Assembly (NCBI GenBank): GCA_002270565.1
Contig: NQMI01000073.1
Span: 124,001 to 188,000 of the forward strand
Length of the DNA: 64,000 nucleotides
Direction: 5' to 3'
From: Stenocarpella maydis
Taxonomy: Eukaryota > Ascomycota > Sordariomycetes > Diaporthales > Diaporthaceae
The notes beneath the pieces are model-generated. The model was not told the DNA's origin and ran no database searches. It saw nothing but the letters and a program-made list of their open reading frames with translations. This document shows, in pieces, positions 10,573-22,049 of the stretch (the first letter of the stretch is position 1; each line of letters starts with the position of its first letter). The position numbers were made by a program, and so were the translations under genes.

Positions 10573-12569
10573 TCATTTGCCGGTGCCCTTCACCAACCCA
10601 GCATCCTCGTCATCGTCGTCCGAGAATTTGTCGTCATCTCCGATGGCAAAGATGGTCTCACCCTCTAGCGACGCCCGGGGTCGCTGGCTGTTGCCATTCG
10701 CAGGTGGCGCACTTGGTGTCGACTGGTAGTTCTCCACTCCGCTTGTTTGGCCTCCCCTCGTGGTGTTGATGGCTGGCTTTGAGCCGACGTTCGCCTCCTC
10801 ATCATCAGAGTCATCTGGCGCCCCAATGTCCATGTTGTTGATCTCGAACGTGCCATCGTCATCCTAGCGCGTATGTTAGCGCACACAACGCATTTAATAG
10901 CCCCTCCCCTTCACGGCTGACTTAGTAGACGTACCTGAGCAATCTCGTCGGACATGGCGAAGCGACGGTTGTTGGCAGTAGGTCGCCAAACATAAGCAAT
11001 CCATGCAACGTCCGCGAAATAGACGAGATTCAGCCACCCGTCGAGGACGAACCACCTCGATTTCCAGTGGAAGGGGACGTAGTCCGGGTCGCTCGCCGAG
11101 GCGAATGAGAAGCTGTTGAAGAAGAAGAAGGCAAAGATGACGAGGATGCTGAGCAGGATGCACCACCACAATTTCTTGTACATGGCCTCTTTTGCGTGTT
11201 GCTTGCGCTCCCGGAGGTCCTTGAGGGTGAAGTTGAGCGAGTTCAGAGTCCAGACGTAGAAAGCGGTCAGTGTTGCTGCCAGGGGCAGAACGATGAGGAG
11301 CACGAAGGGTCCTGGGCCAGTCAGATGAGTCATATTCATGGGAAACTGGATGTACTGCAAGTTTGGTTCTTACCTGCACTGTCAGGGGTGATGAGGAGAC
11401 TTGTGATGGCGTAGACCAGACCAAATACAAAGTGTGCTATCGCCAACCATCGCACGTAAATCATAGTACGGCCAAGAGTTGGCTTGACAACACCGTAGCC
11501 CATGCACACGATGAGCAGCAAGAAGAACGAGAAGGAGTTTCTCGCGGCATTCAGGATGCCGACCACGACCAGTAAGATCTTTGAGCCAATATTTGAGCCA
11601 TTGCGGTTCAGGTAATCTGGGGACCGTGTTAGCCTTGTCTCACTTCGCGACGGCCCTCATGGGGGTCCAATCCATACCGTAGAAGCCCCAGGTCATGAGC
11701 ATCTCAACAACGAGGAATAGCAGGATGGCCGTTATGTAATTCTGCACAGCCACTACATAGACTGTCAGCACATGTCTTCCCAGGTCGTACAAGTGCCCGG
11801 GGGCAAACATACAGATGTCCGCATGATGCTGGTAGTAGAGGAAGCCCCAGAACACGGCGACCAATGCGTAGAGGATGGTTATTCCGCCGTAGAATGGCAG
11901 CTTTGGTATTTGGGTTGCCGGGAGCTCTCCATAGGCGTTGCGGAATTCGACGACGGCGCTGTAATCGTTTGCGGTATACTTGTCCGTAAGCACGCAGTAG
12001 TAGCCTGTCTTCTTGATCTCGTATTTGATCGGCGAGGAATCCGTCAGATGTATGGCCTCGGTGAGAATGAGGTTCTTGGATTTTTCGGTCGCGTTCGGTG
12101 CTAGAATGAACTCTCCGAGGTTCTGTTCGCCGCAGAAGCCTTCTTCGATTTGCTTTTCCTCGCAGATACCAACTTTCTATGCAGCATGTCAGGGTCCTGT
12201 TCCACGATACTGAGCAGGCAGTCGGTCGCATACCTGAGGCGAATCTGGGCTTGGGTATACGCCGATCAAATCCTCGTCCTTCCACTCGAAGATGACCAGG
12301 CTGACGATGGGGTCTTGTTCGCTCTGGTGAGGGAGGAACTTTACGAGTATAAACGGGTCGACGGGTCCACCCCAGGCTGATTTACTGTACATCCCAGCAC
12401 ATCTTTGCCGGTTCTCGTCGGTCTGGTCCTAGATGGAGGGCGATACACGTCAGCAGCCGCGATGGGGACGCAGCAACACCTGGTGGGCTTGACAAACCAT
12501 CTTAACCTCCAGGGCTTGGACCGCCCATATTGGGAGCGCCACAGACGCTATTGCTGAGAACCACCTCAT
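10573..12569 (-). CDS. PTM1: PTM1-like seven-transmembrane protein (LU7TM family)
   Basis: A 558-aa membrane protein in six exons: 12569-12498, 12428-12234, 12176-11678, 11616-11374, 11311-10935 and 10863-10573. All GT-AG joins are frame-consistent. Residues 1-20 are a signal peptide (RWFSAIASVALPIWAVQA). Residues about 21-180 form a lumenal domain with cysteines (CAGM, CEEKQ, FCGEQN, YYCVL). Seven hydrophobic segments follow from about residue 183 (FYGGITILYALVAVFWGFLYY) to about 440 (WFVLDGWLNLVYFADVAWIAYVWRP). The C-terminal 97 residues are cytosolic and acidic (DDDDKFSDDDDEDAG). This architecture is that of the lung-seven-transmembrane/PTM1/GOST family, Golgi- or endosome-localised proteins proposed to help membrane trafficking. 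The intron at 11312-11373 was chosen because it gives DSAGPFVLLIVLPL; a shorter intron would break the frame. Confidence 0.9.
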
Positions 12570-13487
12570 TTTGTCTGGTTTGGCTGTGCGTGTTCGAGCA
12601 AAGGGACAGGGTCGTGGTCAACAGAGAGTTGTAGAAGCCCACGGGACGGCTGGAATGTTGGTGGTGCTGCGGCGCGGCAGCGACTGAAGCCTCGGCAAAG
12701 TGAGACCAGTCTCTCAACAGAGTTCCCCTGGACAAGAAATCTGGCGATTCCGCGATGACTTGACTGTTGAGCGGAACAGCCGGCAACCATAGTCGAAGGA
12801 GACGATGGCCTTTCCAAGGTGCAGATGGGATTGCGGGTGTAGATGCAGCAACAAACTGCAGCGTCCCTTGGCTCTGGACAAATTGCACTTGGCAAGCAGC
12901 TGGGCAGGCGCAGTCGCAGGTCCAGGTCCGGGAGGGATGACGGGTTACGGGTTACGGATTACGGGTCTACACTAGGTACACTACGTTGCGCAAGCTTGGC
13001 TGCGGCATTGGGGGCTTGCCAGCCTCCCAGCTTTGCCTGCCACCGGCGCACTCGGGAGGCCCTCTTTAATGGCGGCCCTGTGGGGTCTTGGCAAGGATCT
13101 CTGCAGCTCTGCTCTAAATTTGGGGGCGCATACAGACACTACACGTACACTACCTTTGACCTACAGGCCAGCAGGCTAGGCCACTTACTGCAGGCCTAGC
13201 CCGACTGACTTGGGATCCATCTGGCTGCTGGCAAAACATTTCGTTGCATGCGACTCCAACATTGTCCAAATCGCAGCCAACCAACCTCTGCCCTGCTGTT
13301 CCAGACACAAACAACAGCGTTCCCGCCCACTCCCAGACAAAATATCTGTTTCGGAACATCAGGCGACTCCCTGTATAACCAAAACAGGTGCGCGCCGGCG
13401 GCAACATTGACGTAAGCGAGTGACCACACAAGACGGTCCGGTCCCTCTTCGCGATATCAGCCACGACCGCCGCTACACCGAGCCAAG
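12570..13487. promoter_or_regulatory. Divergent intergenic region, PTM1-like / PPIL2
   Basis: A 918-bp region between two divergent start codons. It contains a short degenerate tandem of GGTTACG/GGATTACG words (about 12940-12970). The open frames here are short and have no recognisable features. Confidence 0.5.
12940..12970. repeat. Short GGTTACG-type tandem repeat
   Basis: Three to four imperfect copies of a 7-8 nt word (GGTTACG, GGTTACG, GATTACG) lie in tandem in the divergent intergenic region. Confidence 0.5.
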
Positions 13488-15215
13488 ATGGGAAAAGGCA
13501 CAGACAAACTATACATAACGCACAGCGAATGGTCATCTTCTGATGCCTACTCGGCCAGTGTCGGCGCCGGGGCTGGTTCGCGCGCACAGAGAGCTGGAGC
13601 CAACTTCAGACGTCTTCCCTTCAACTTCTGCGCCGCAAGCCTCCAGCCATTCAAGAACCCCGTCTGCACCCCAGAAGGCACGATATTCGATGTCGGGGTC
13701 ATCAGCTCATGGCTTGACAAGAACGACACGAACCCGGTCAACGGGGAGCCGCTCAATCCCAAGGACCTGATCAAGCTCAACTTTGCCCGCAATGCTGATG
13801 CTGAGGCGGATTCCAACGCGGGCCCCACGGACGGGAAGGGGGACATGATAGACCCAGTTACCTTCAAGGTCTTCACCGACAACACGCATATCGTCGCAAT
13901 ACGGCACGGCACATACGCGAATGTATTTGCCTGGGAGACGGTCGAGCAGATGAACATCAAACAAAAGAACTGGCATGACCTTGTCGACGACAAAGAGTTC
14001 GGCCGAAAAGATATCATCACTCTACAGGACCCTCAAAATGCAGCGTCCAGGAATCTGAGCGACTTCCAGCACCTCAAGGATGGCGGCGAAGCCTTATTAA
14101 CGCCTGAGCAAATCGAGCAGAGGAAGCAGGGTAGCGTGAACGTCGATGCTCTTGGGAGGATCGGCGACAAAGTCTTGCGCGCAAAGGAGGCCGTCGAGAA
14201 AGCGAGACGGGAGAGGGAGACTGGTGCCGATGTCAACCGCTCTGCCAAAGCCTTACAAAAACTATCCTCGGCCGCGACGTTTAGGAAGCCCGCCATACAG
14301 GAAAAAAGGCTGGCCCACAATGCTGCCACATACACCACGGGCAGGGCAGCTGCAAGTTTCACAAGCACTGGTCTGACGCCCGAGACAAGTGGCGAGAGGG
14401 CTATACTATCGGACGAGGACTGGATGCTGAAACCAAAGAAGATCAAATTTAAGGGCTACGCCAGGCTGGAGACCAACATCGGCGAGCTTGTCATCGAATT
14501 GCAGACCGAGACTGCGCCCAAGGCCGTGTGGAACTTTGTCAAGCTCGCACACAAGGGGTACTACCGCGGGGTGCCGTTCCACCGCAACATCAAGAACTTC
14601 ATGATCCAAGGCGGCGACCCCACCGGCACCGGCAAGGGAGGGCAGAGCATATGGGGCAAGAATTTCCAAGACGAATTCGACGGGCCTCTGACGCACAGTG
14701 AGCGTGGGATCGTCAGCATGGCGAACAAGGGTAAGAACACAAACTCGAGCCAGTTCTTCATCACATACAAGCCTGCAAAGCACCTCGACCGGAAGCACAC
14801 AATCTTCGGCAAGGTCGTGGATGGCTTGGACACACTTGGCAAGATGGAGCGTGTGCCAGTCGACGAGGGCAGCCGGCCCCTGAAAGAAATAGTTATCAAG
14901 GACATCGTCGTGTTTCTGGACCCCTTCGAGGAATTCCTCAAGGAGAAGGAGCAGACGGAGAAGGCTGAAGCTGCCAAGGCTGAGCTCAAGCGCCAGGGCG
15001 GTACTGACGACGACAAAACCACGTGGACTGGAAAGCGCATCCATGGAGACGGAACCGTCGAACAGGCTGACAGCGGGGTTGGGAAATACCTCAAGTCATC
15101 TCGTGCAGATGAGCCCGAAGATCCGGCGGTCACGGACGACCTGAACGTTGATGCATGGGGACCTTCCAAAAAGAAGGTAAAGACGGGCGGGTTTGGAAAC
15201 TTTGATAACTGGTGA
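13488..15215 (+). CDS. PPIL2: U-box cyclophilin, peptidyl-prolyl isomerase-like 2
   Basis: An intronless 575-aa protein with the PPIL2 (Cyp60/cyp8) layout. The N-terminus MGKGTDKLYITHSEW is diagnostic. Residues about 35-100 form the first U-box segment (LPFNFCAASLQPFKNPVCT) and about 110-165 the second (GDMIDPVTFKVFTDNTHIVAI). A charged linker follows. The cyclophilin domain covers about 322-480: YARLETNIGELVIEL, the catalytic FHRNIKNFMIQGGDPTG, NTNSSQFFITY and HLDRKHTIFG. The tryptophan that binds cyclosporin in CypA is histidine in HLDRKH, so drug binding should be weak. The tail is Lys-rich and ends GGFGNFDNW. PPIL2 proteins are nuclear, associate with spliceosomes and combine a ubiquitin-ligase-type U-box with proline isomerase activity. 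Confidence 0.95.
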   Translation: MGKGTDKLYITHSEWSSSDAYSASVGAGAGSRAQRAGANFRRLPFNFCAASLQPFKNPVCTPEGTIFDVGVISSWLDKNDTNPVNGEPLNPKDLIKLNFARNADAEADSNAGPTDGKGDMIDPVTFKVFTDNTHIVAIRHGTYANVFAWETVEQMNIKQKNWHDLVDDKEFGRKDIITLQDPQNAASRNLSDFQHLKDGGEALLTPEQIEQRKQGSVNVDALGRIGDKVLRAKEAVEKARRERETGADVNRSAKALQKLSSAATFRKPAIQEKRLAHNAATYTTGRAAASFTSTGLTPETSGERAILSDEDWMLKPKKIKFKGYARLETNIGELVIELQTETAPKAVWNFVKLAHKGYYRGVPFHRNIKNFMIQGGDPTGTGKGGQSIWGKNFQDEFDGPLTHSERGIVSMANKGKNTNSSQFFITYKPAKHLDRKHTIFGKVVDGLDTLGKMERVPVDEGSRPLKEIVIKDIVVFLDPFEEFLKEKEQTEKAEAAKAELKRQGGTDDDKTTWTGKRIHGDGTVEQADSGVGKYLKSSRADEPEDPAVTDDLNVDAWGPSKKKVKTGGFGNFDNW

Positions 15216-15553
15216 AATCCTGTAAGATTTTACACGCAAGGAAGGTCTACACGTCGCAATACACAGTGTGTTAACACGTCCCAGGTCCTTGCTCCACTAT
15301 TCTTTCGCGGGGGAGATGCGACCCGGGCTCTAGAGCCTCTACATGTACAGCCTGCTCTTGCGCCGACCCACCCGCAATGTGCCCAGGATATCCCCTCGAT
15401 GCGAAGTCCCGGGTGCTGACCATGCCTTCTCCCGCTGTTTTTGCCGGGCTGTTTCACTTATTGCCAATGTCTGGCGTTCGCTGCCGACCTCTCCAGTCCT
15501 TGACAGGACGAGCGAGACAGCATCTCGTACGATGCGCTCTTATGTTTTGGCCC
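15216..15553. other. Convergent intergenic region
   Basis: Space between PPIL2 (+) and the Zn2Cys6 gene (-). No gene or RNA is recognisable. Confidence 0.5.
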
Positions 15554-17906
15554 TTAGACAGGTAGCACTGTTGCCCGTTGTTTTCCTTTTGCGTATTGAC
15601 TTTCCCATCTGGTGAAATTCGTCGGGCCGCAGGTGTTGGGCCTTCGCCCTGATGGCTCAGGGAATTGCTTACGACCCGCAACGACAGCAGCAAGGTCTTG
15701 CGCCTGAGCCAGCCCCGTTTCGTCGTGTATGGCATGTAGCCTCTCGACTACATATGCCCTCATCGCTGTGGAAGATGCCGTGGACATCCCGACGAGGTAT
15801 AGTGGCCACACCAGGCCGTTCGTGACCGAGGACAAGAGCATAAAGCGCTTGGCACTTGCCTCAACATCCTTGACTTGCATTGCATTGTTGAGTGACGGGC
15901 TGTGACAGTAGGTGTCCTCTTCATCCAACAAGTCACTGGCGTCGGAGCCCCCGTCTCCGAGCTCTGCAGCCAGGCCGCTGTCGGGTATCTGGGGCCAGGC
16001 GTCGTCGGCGGTCGGGATGGGCGCGAATGAGTCCTGGGCGCTTCCGTCTGATGGCACGAGCCCGAAATGCTGGGGCACGCTTGCGAGGATAGCCAGTGCA
16101 ATCCTCTCCAGCTTGAATTTTGCCTTTTGGTATTCATATTGGTGTCGCTCTGGCACCTGGGCGACGGGCACGCGCCGGAAACGGTCTCGTAGCTCCTCCA
16201 GCATCGTCTCGATGATGAGCATGCGGCAGGTCCGCAGCCCGTTCCATATCGTTAACACCCGGAGCGTTGGGTAAGAATGGCAGACGTTGTTGAAGAAGCC
16301 CGGCCGGAGGCGCTGTGTGAGTCGGTATTTGCTATATTGCCAATCGTTGGGGAAGAGGGTCACCACCCTTTCGAAATCATCCTCGGCCTCGGTGAACTTG
16401 TCCAGCATCTCGTCCAGGTCCGTGACGACGTTCTGCTTGATGTCGTACCGCAGCTGCAGGACCTTATACATGGCGTTGCAGATTTCGAACCCGGGTTCCC
16501 GGCCGTTCAATTTGAACATAACACCTAGCTGATTGCGCATGTCGATCAGGTCCCTTGCTGTTTTATCTGTCTGTTAGCCAAGTGACAACGAAGTTGTTCA
16601 AGATGGTGATCGAAGCAATTGTTTTCTCCTCGACACGAACGGCCAAGTGACCGAAGTATGTGGGGGCGGGAAGGAACGTACGCATCGGTAGCTCATTCTG
16701 AATACAGTTGATCATCGTGTTCTGAGTAAGCATGAAGAACATCCTGATCCCCGCGCTTGACCTGAACTGGGCCGTGCCCCTAAGTCTGGCGAGGGCAGCG
16801 GCGCCGTTGAGGTGCTTCTGCCAGGCCTCGGTGGTCCTCGCGCTCGATCCGCCGATCATCTCGAAGAGGCCGAGGATAAGCACCGAGAGCATGGTGGTAT
16901 CCTTTACCGCCTCGGTCTGGTCCCGGAGGGCGGCATTCGTCAGCTGGAGAGCCTTGCCGTAGCTCTTCCGCGCGGCATCCAGAGCGATCTGCGACCGCGT
17001 CATCTGCGCGACACCAACGAGGCCGACGGCCGTTACACCCGCCAAGACCGAGTCGCTCTCCTCATTGGCGATGCTCGGGTTCCAGAGATCGAAAAGGCTG
17101 TCGTGGCGGGTTAGTATCAAGCGGTCATGGATCCGCTGTTGAGGGCGGGGCAACTCACAAGTCATATTTGTGATGGCAGAAATTCTCGTTCACGCTGATG
17201 TAGCGATTGATGAACAAATTCACACCCCGCTCCTGATAGCTAGGCGAGAAGTGATAATATGAGGGAGCGAAGAGGAGGTCCTCCGGCGAGGGTATGTCGG
17301 GCTCCTCCTTCAGCGGCCGCTTGTCTATCTCATCGAATTTGAACACCGGAGACCACTGGAGCTGCGAGGCAACAGAAACCTCCCGCCTGTGTGCGGTTGA
17401 GGTCGAGATCGACGGCGTGGCCGACACCCGCCTCGGGCTGGAGCCTGAACTGGACTCGAGCGGCGACCAAGTCAAGGTCTTCGGCGTGGGGACCGGCCCG
17501 CTCGGCGAAGGGGTGGTGGTGGCTGTCTTGGTGGCTGTCTTGTCTGGCGACTGGGTCTTCCTCTTCCTGGACTTGGCGGTGGCTTTCTTTATCACGTGGG
17601 AACTCTCGTCCCGAAACATAAGATCAACCAGATTCCGGTAGCCTGGACATTGTTGCTGTCGCTTCTCGCATTGCCCGCAGCCTGGATCTCGTTGATCGCA
17701 CTGGGTCCGCCATCAGTCAGTGCTTACACAGTACTTAGGCTTGAGAGGGGGTTCGTCGGGAGTGGGGAGGTCAGTGCCCGCAACAGGCGGCCGCGGCACG
17801 ACGACTAGTACCCTTTCCGGTTTGTTGTCTCAGGGAGGCGGCTTACACGGATCTTGCGTTCGCGACAATTTGAGCAGCCCTTGGAGGGCTTACCGCAATA
17901 CACCAT
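15554..17906 (-). CDS. Zn2Cys6 binuclear-cluster transcription factor
   Basis: A 673-aa fungal regulator with exons 17906-17847, 17700-17159, 17097-16682 and 16557-15554. The binuclear zinc cluster sits at the extreme N-terminus (Cys11, 14, 21, 28, 31 and 38; spacing C-x2-C-x6-C-x6-C-x2-C-x6-C) and spans the first intron, so splicing creates the third cysteine codon context (KIRC). The following GYRNLVDLMFRDES and VIKKA segments are strongly conserved in one Pezizomycotina subfamily. A Ser/Thr/Pro-rich linker with basic KKATAKSRKRK runs to about residue 120. From about 150 to 600 is a helical fungal-specific transcription factor domain (FHHYFSPS-like start, then LWNPSIANEE). The start at 17906 is preferred over an in-frame Met at 17996 because orthologous starts begin MVYCGKPSKG. 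The regulated pathway cannot be inferred from the neighbours. Confidence 0.92.
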
Positions 17907-20307
17907 TTCGACTGTGTGTGCACCTCCCAGATGTGAGCCAAGAAAGGAATGCTGCGCGGTGGGATTGAGTTTGGCAGTGGCCGGGCGAGCTGCCACTGAC
18001 TAGTATTTGTGTGGCGGATTCTAGCTGCGGCTGATACTCATGCGCCGAGACCCTTGCTCCTAGGTTAAGATTGAGAAGGAGAGGGTTTTCGACAAGCTGC
18101 GACGTGATGGTGGCAGTGGGCCCGGACTATCGGCAGGATCGGAGGGAAGGTGTTGCATACATGTATCTATCTATACCCTACGCACAAAGCCCTCGCGAGA
18201 CGAAGGGACCAAGTCCGGTTCAACTCTCCGCAACACCACGACGGGTGCCATTTTCGGTGCGATGTATCATAGAAAGATCCTGGCCAGCTCTGGCCGCTAT
18301 TTTAGCATCGATTCAACCAGACGCGCGCATATCTTGGGGACGTCATGCACTCCAGCAGTCTGCGCCTGAGCCTTGGGCACCAGGGGATGGTGCTAGCGGT
18401 TGGTGGCGGTAATCCCAGTCATTTGAAGCTTCCAGAAGCACAGCAAGGGGGTTGGGGATCAGACAGCTCTTGACCCTGGGCAAGCAAGAGACTAGTCAAA
18501 CCTTGATGGACGTCTATCGGGGATGGGGGGGGGGCATTGCAGGGCGTCCCCGGGGGTCATGCATTAGTGTGGTAAAGGAGTTGCTGCCACAGCACGTTTC
18601 AATGTCCGTCTCATCGCATTCGACAAGCACTTAGAGCAATAGTAACAAGGGCATCCGAATAGGACGGGCGCATGTGCATGCTGGGCTGGAGGAGATTGCA
18701 TGCGCTCGCCCGGCACTCCTCAGGCTCGAGCGGTATGAACGGCGCCAGCGACGTGCGGATTGCGCCTAAGAATTTCAAGATTTGCAAAATATATGTGTGT
18801 ATATGTACATATAATTATATATATATGCTCGCGGACAAGGAGGTCGTCGAAGTACGCAGCCTGTCAACGCAGATGAAACCCGGCACCTCAAGGCTTACGG
18901 GCACGACGTACGGAGAGAGCACAGCCTCATGCCCGGCAGCATCACCCGAGGGCCACCCATGCTAGACCTGTCAACTTGCTCAGGGCCCGATGTTGGACTT
19001 TTCAGCCTGCTGACAGTTCCGATGAAACTGGGCAGGCCGCACGCCTAGGCTGCCAGACAGCCATCTCGTCTCATCCGAAATATAAGACAGTCCGTCCGAG
19101 AAACAACATTTCGCGGGGACGAGGCAGACGCTTTGCCAAATGTCATATCGCATGGGGCCAAAATCGCATGGCTTCACAAGGCCTCGCATGGCCTGGAGCT
19201 GCTCCTCGTCGTGTGCCCCTTCGATGACGCTTTGTTCGGTGCGGTACTGAGCTGGCATGGAGGCGCGAGTCGTTTTCGTTTCACGGGCCCTCCGGATCTT
19301 CGTGGTGTGAATCAATGGCTGCGGCAAGTGCCGTGGGTTTCTCGGCTTGGCTCTCTGCGGCCCCATTGTGGTTCATGTGCCCAAACGGCCCATCTTGCTG
19401 GGACTGACAGATGGCTCGAGCATCGGGGTGCCATATCTCGTCTCTCATCCAATGTGTTTCCCCCCGTGTCGTCTGATGTCTGCGCAATCTAAACGCGACC
19501 TGGCTCCGGTCGTTCCGTTCTCACCTTGAACTGGGGGCGTGATAGGGGCCCCGGGAGGACGCGACTGGTGCTGTTCCCACGTGCGATTGGAGAAAGATGG
19601 GTTTGCACTGGCTTGATAGGCGGCTGGCCAAGGTATCAATCTGCCCTGGGCCGCCATTGTCCTGGCATGCTCCCACCCAGCACAGCCTGGCCTTGCATTC
19701 GATGTCAGGGGCGGCGGTTTGTAGTGTATCAAGTGCCGTTGCCCCCATCTTGCTAGGCCCCACAGCGTTGCAACGGAGGCTCCAGATGCATACATATTCG
19801 ATACACGGCAGATCACTCTCGGCTAATTGCCCGCATCGAGAAGGAACGCACATCATATTCTGAGCTGCAGGCTGTGACAGACAGCTCTGGCTGACGAGAT
19901 TCTTTTTGTTGCTAAATGCAGTTATCGCGCCATTCATTATGCATACGTCCCTTGTTTGGAACCCTAACACTATAACCCACGATGCGATTGCGATCGACCG
20001 GCGTGGGGGGGCCTGATGATAACTTTGCTGGTCAGATTTGGCGACTCGGTACTAGGCATTCAGGTAACTACGGAGTACATACACACAGCACACTACGCTA
20101 CAATTCAGGTACCGATTGCCCGTGCCCACTGGCGATGAGATCTGGAATCTGCAGTGGGCACGCACCCTGGTCCCTGTCCTCGGCCCCGCCCCCACCACGA
20201 TTTTGACCGCAGAGCTCTTTCTTGGTGGTACGTACGTACGATTCTTACGTATCCGCCGCCATCCCAAGGCCGGTCATCGAACCAACTTGGGCTCATCCAG
20301 ACTCACA
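17907..20307. other. 2.4-kb divergent intergenic region
   Basis: Promoter space between the Zn2Cys6 gene (-) and KTI12 (+). It has an AT-rich TATA-type tract (18788-18833, alternating TATATG/TATATA). Several open frames of 80-150 codons lie on both strands, overlap each other, and lack splice-compatible extension or any recognisable domain. I do not call a gene. Confidence 0.5.
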
Positions 20308-21399
20308 ATGCCAGTGAGTATGCCCCTCCTCTTGCCCCCGGCCCTTGGCGTGCCCCGAGATTGAACCAACACTCACCAAGGCCGGCCTCGCGCACAGCTC
20401 ATCATCGTAACCGGCCTGCCCACCGCCGGCAAGTCCACCAGGGCCAAGCAGCTCTACGACTACCTGTCCGAAAGGATCCAGTCACAGCAGCAAGGCGCCA
20501 AGTACCGGTTACACCTCGTCTCGGATCAGACCCAGTCCATCAGCCGTGCCGTATACGACCTCTCGCCAGAGAAACTCCCAGCCCATACCCGCTCCGCCAA
20601 CGCCTCCGAGAAAGATGCCCGCGCCTCACTGTCGAGCGCCGTCAAGCGCGTGCTGTCCACCCGCGACATCGTCATCCTCGACGGCCTCAACTACATAAAA
20701 GGCTGGCGCTACCAGCTCTACTGCGAGGCAAAGAACCTCAGCACCCCCAGCGTGCTCCTGCAGGTCGGGTGCCCCCCGGACAGGGCGAGGGCTGTCAACG
20801 AGGAGCGGCTGCTCCGGCGGGAGGAGGCCCTCACTGCGGGCAGGAGCGTGGCGGGCGACGACGAGGCGCCCGAGGGGGCCTACGAGCCGGCCAACTGGGA
20901 GAACCTCGTTTTCCGGTATGAGGAGCCCAACCCGATGAGCCGCTGGGACAGCCCGCTCTTCACCCTGATCTGGGACGACGGCGAGGAGCAGACGAGGAAG
21001 GTCTTCGGCGAGATGTGGGAGGCCATCGCCGGCGAGGGCAGGAAGGTCATCAGGCCCAACCAGGCGACGGTGCAGCGGAGTCGGGACGCGGGCGGCGACT
21101 ATCTGTACGTGCTCGACAGGGAGACCCAGGACATTGTGAAGAAGATCCTGGAGCAGCAGCCCGACGAGGGCGGTGGCGAGGTGAGCATCTCCAAGAGCGG
21201 AGATGCTGGGGGCGAGGTGCTGGTTGTTCAACTGCCCGGAAAGAAGGTCGGTCTGCCCCAGTTACAGAGGTACCGACGCGCATATGTGAATATGAATAGG
21301 GGTGGCATTGGCCTCGAGGCCGTCGGGAACATGGCCGCCAGCAGGATGAGGGAGAGCTTTGTCGGATATCTCAACGATGCTTTCGAGAAAGATGAATAG
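20308..21399 (+). CDS. KTI12: KTI12, Elongator-associated P-loop protein
   Basis: A 335-aa P-loop ATPase-like protein that binds or regulates Elongator and so supports wobble-uridine modification of tRNAs. Exon 1 carries only ATG CCA (20308-20313); after an 84-nt intron (20314-20397, donor GTGAGT, acceptor CACAG) exon 2 begins LIIVTGLPTAGKSTRA. This gives the canonical family start MPLIIVTG. The Walker A motif is residues 6-16 (TGLPTAGKST). Downstream family marks are HLVSDQTQSIS, the DGLNYIKGWRYQLYCEAK block, and the C-terminal RYRRAYVNMN and GYLNDAFEKDE. The insertion around EEALTAGRSVAGDDEAPEGAY is typical of fungal forms. No Met in exon 2 could serve as the family start. Confidence 0.93.
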
Positions 21400-21771
21400 C
21401 GGTGGCGGTGTGCCCTGCATGCTCGCTCAGAGTCCAATTCAGCTATGATACCCTCTTCAGTCCATGGCCTATAACCAAGGGCTCCTTTTAGTGCCGCAGC
21501 GAGCATGGAATTATCTGCTTGGCCAAGGACCGAGTCCGTCTGATGGCCAGCCTCTCTTCCCACACAAAGATTCACGGGATGCCGAGCAGAGATATTCAGG
21601 CTTCTGCCATTTCGGGCGAGAATCGTGGGCCAAGATGTTGAATCTTTGTCATTTCAAACGGGCGTGGAAAAAAGCACATAAAACTACTGCGAGATGGCGC
21701 CGTCAATTCCATCATCCTGCCGCATCATCCGGACCATTGACCGACTACCCTGCGAACCGATAACATTGGAT
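21400..21771. other. Convergent intergenic region
   Basis: Space between KTI12 (+) and the SMP-domain gene (-). Nothing is recognised beyond likely 3' UTRs. Confidence 0.5.
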
Positions 21772-22049
21772 CTACTTCTTCGCAGCAGCGCCCCCACTCC
21801 CCTTGCTATCCTGCGACGCCGCGTTCTGACCGGCACCCGAGCTGGCGTTACAGTCACCCGCACTCTGGGCCCTTGAGGCAAAGCCTCCCGAGCTCATGTC
21901 ACGGCCTGCTTTGGCCTGCAGTTGATGGTGGATCAGCCTTATGCACCCCAGCTGGACACCTTTGAACCAGACTAAGTTTGGCACATGCTCACCTGGCTTG
22001 ACTGAATTTGACACGCATCTTTCTGTGACATGGGATGCTTTTCAGGCAT
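21772..22049 (-). CDS. Small SMP-domain (seed maturation protein-like) protein
   Basis: A 66-aa protein with exons 22049-21993 and 21915-21772 (77-nt intron, GTGAGC...CTGCAG). The spliced protein starts MPEKHPMSQKDACQIQSSQ, joins to AKAGRDMSSGGFASRAQSA, and ends in a Gly/Ala/Ser-rich KGSGGAAAKK tail. This is the pattern of short fungal SMP-domain proteins (the domain named from plant LEA seed maturation proteins): an MS-x-x-DA-x-x-IQSSQA helix followed by DMSSGGFA-x-RAQSA. A naive unspliced frame would start at an incorrect Met (22014). The role is unknown in fungi; by family analogy it may be a hydrophilic stress or dormancy protein, which is inference. Confidence 0.8.

Noticed and set aside
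12502..12895. Minus-strand frames of 128 and 109 codons upstream of the PTM1-like start
   Set aside because: They cover the 5' leader and first exon of the PTM1-like gene in wrong frames.
19445..19970. Overlapping minus-strand frames of 123 and 149 codons
   Set aside because: They overlap each other and plus-strand frames in the KTI12 upstream region; no family features.
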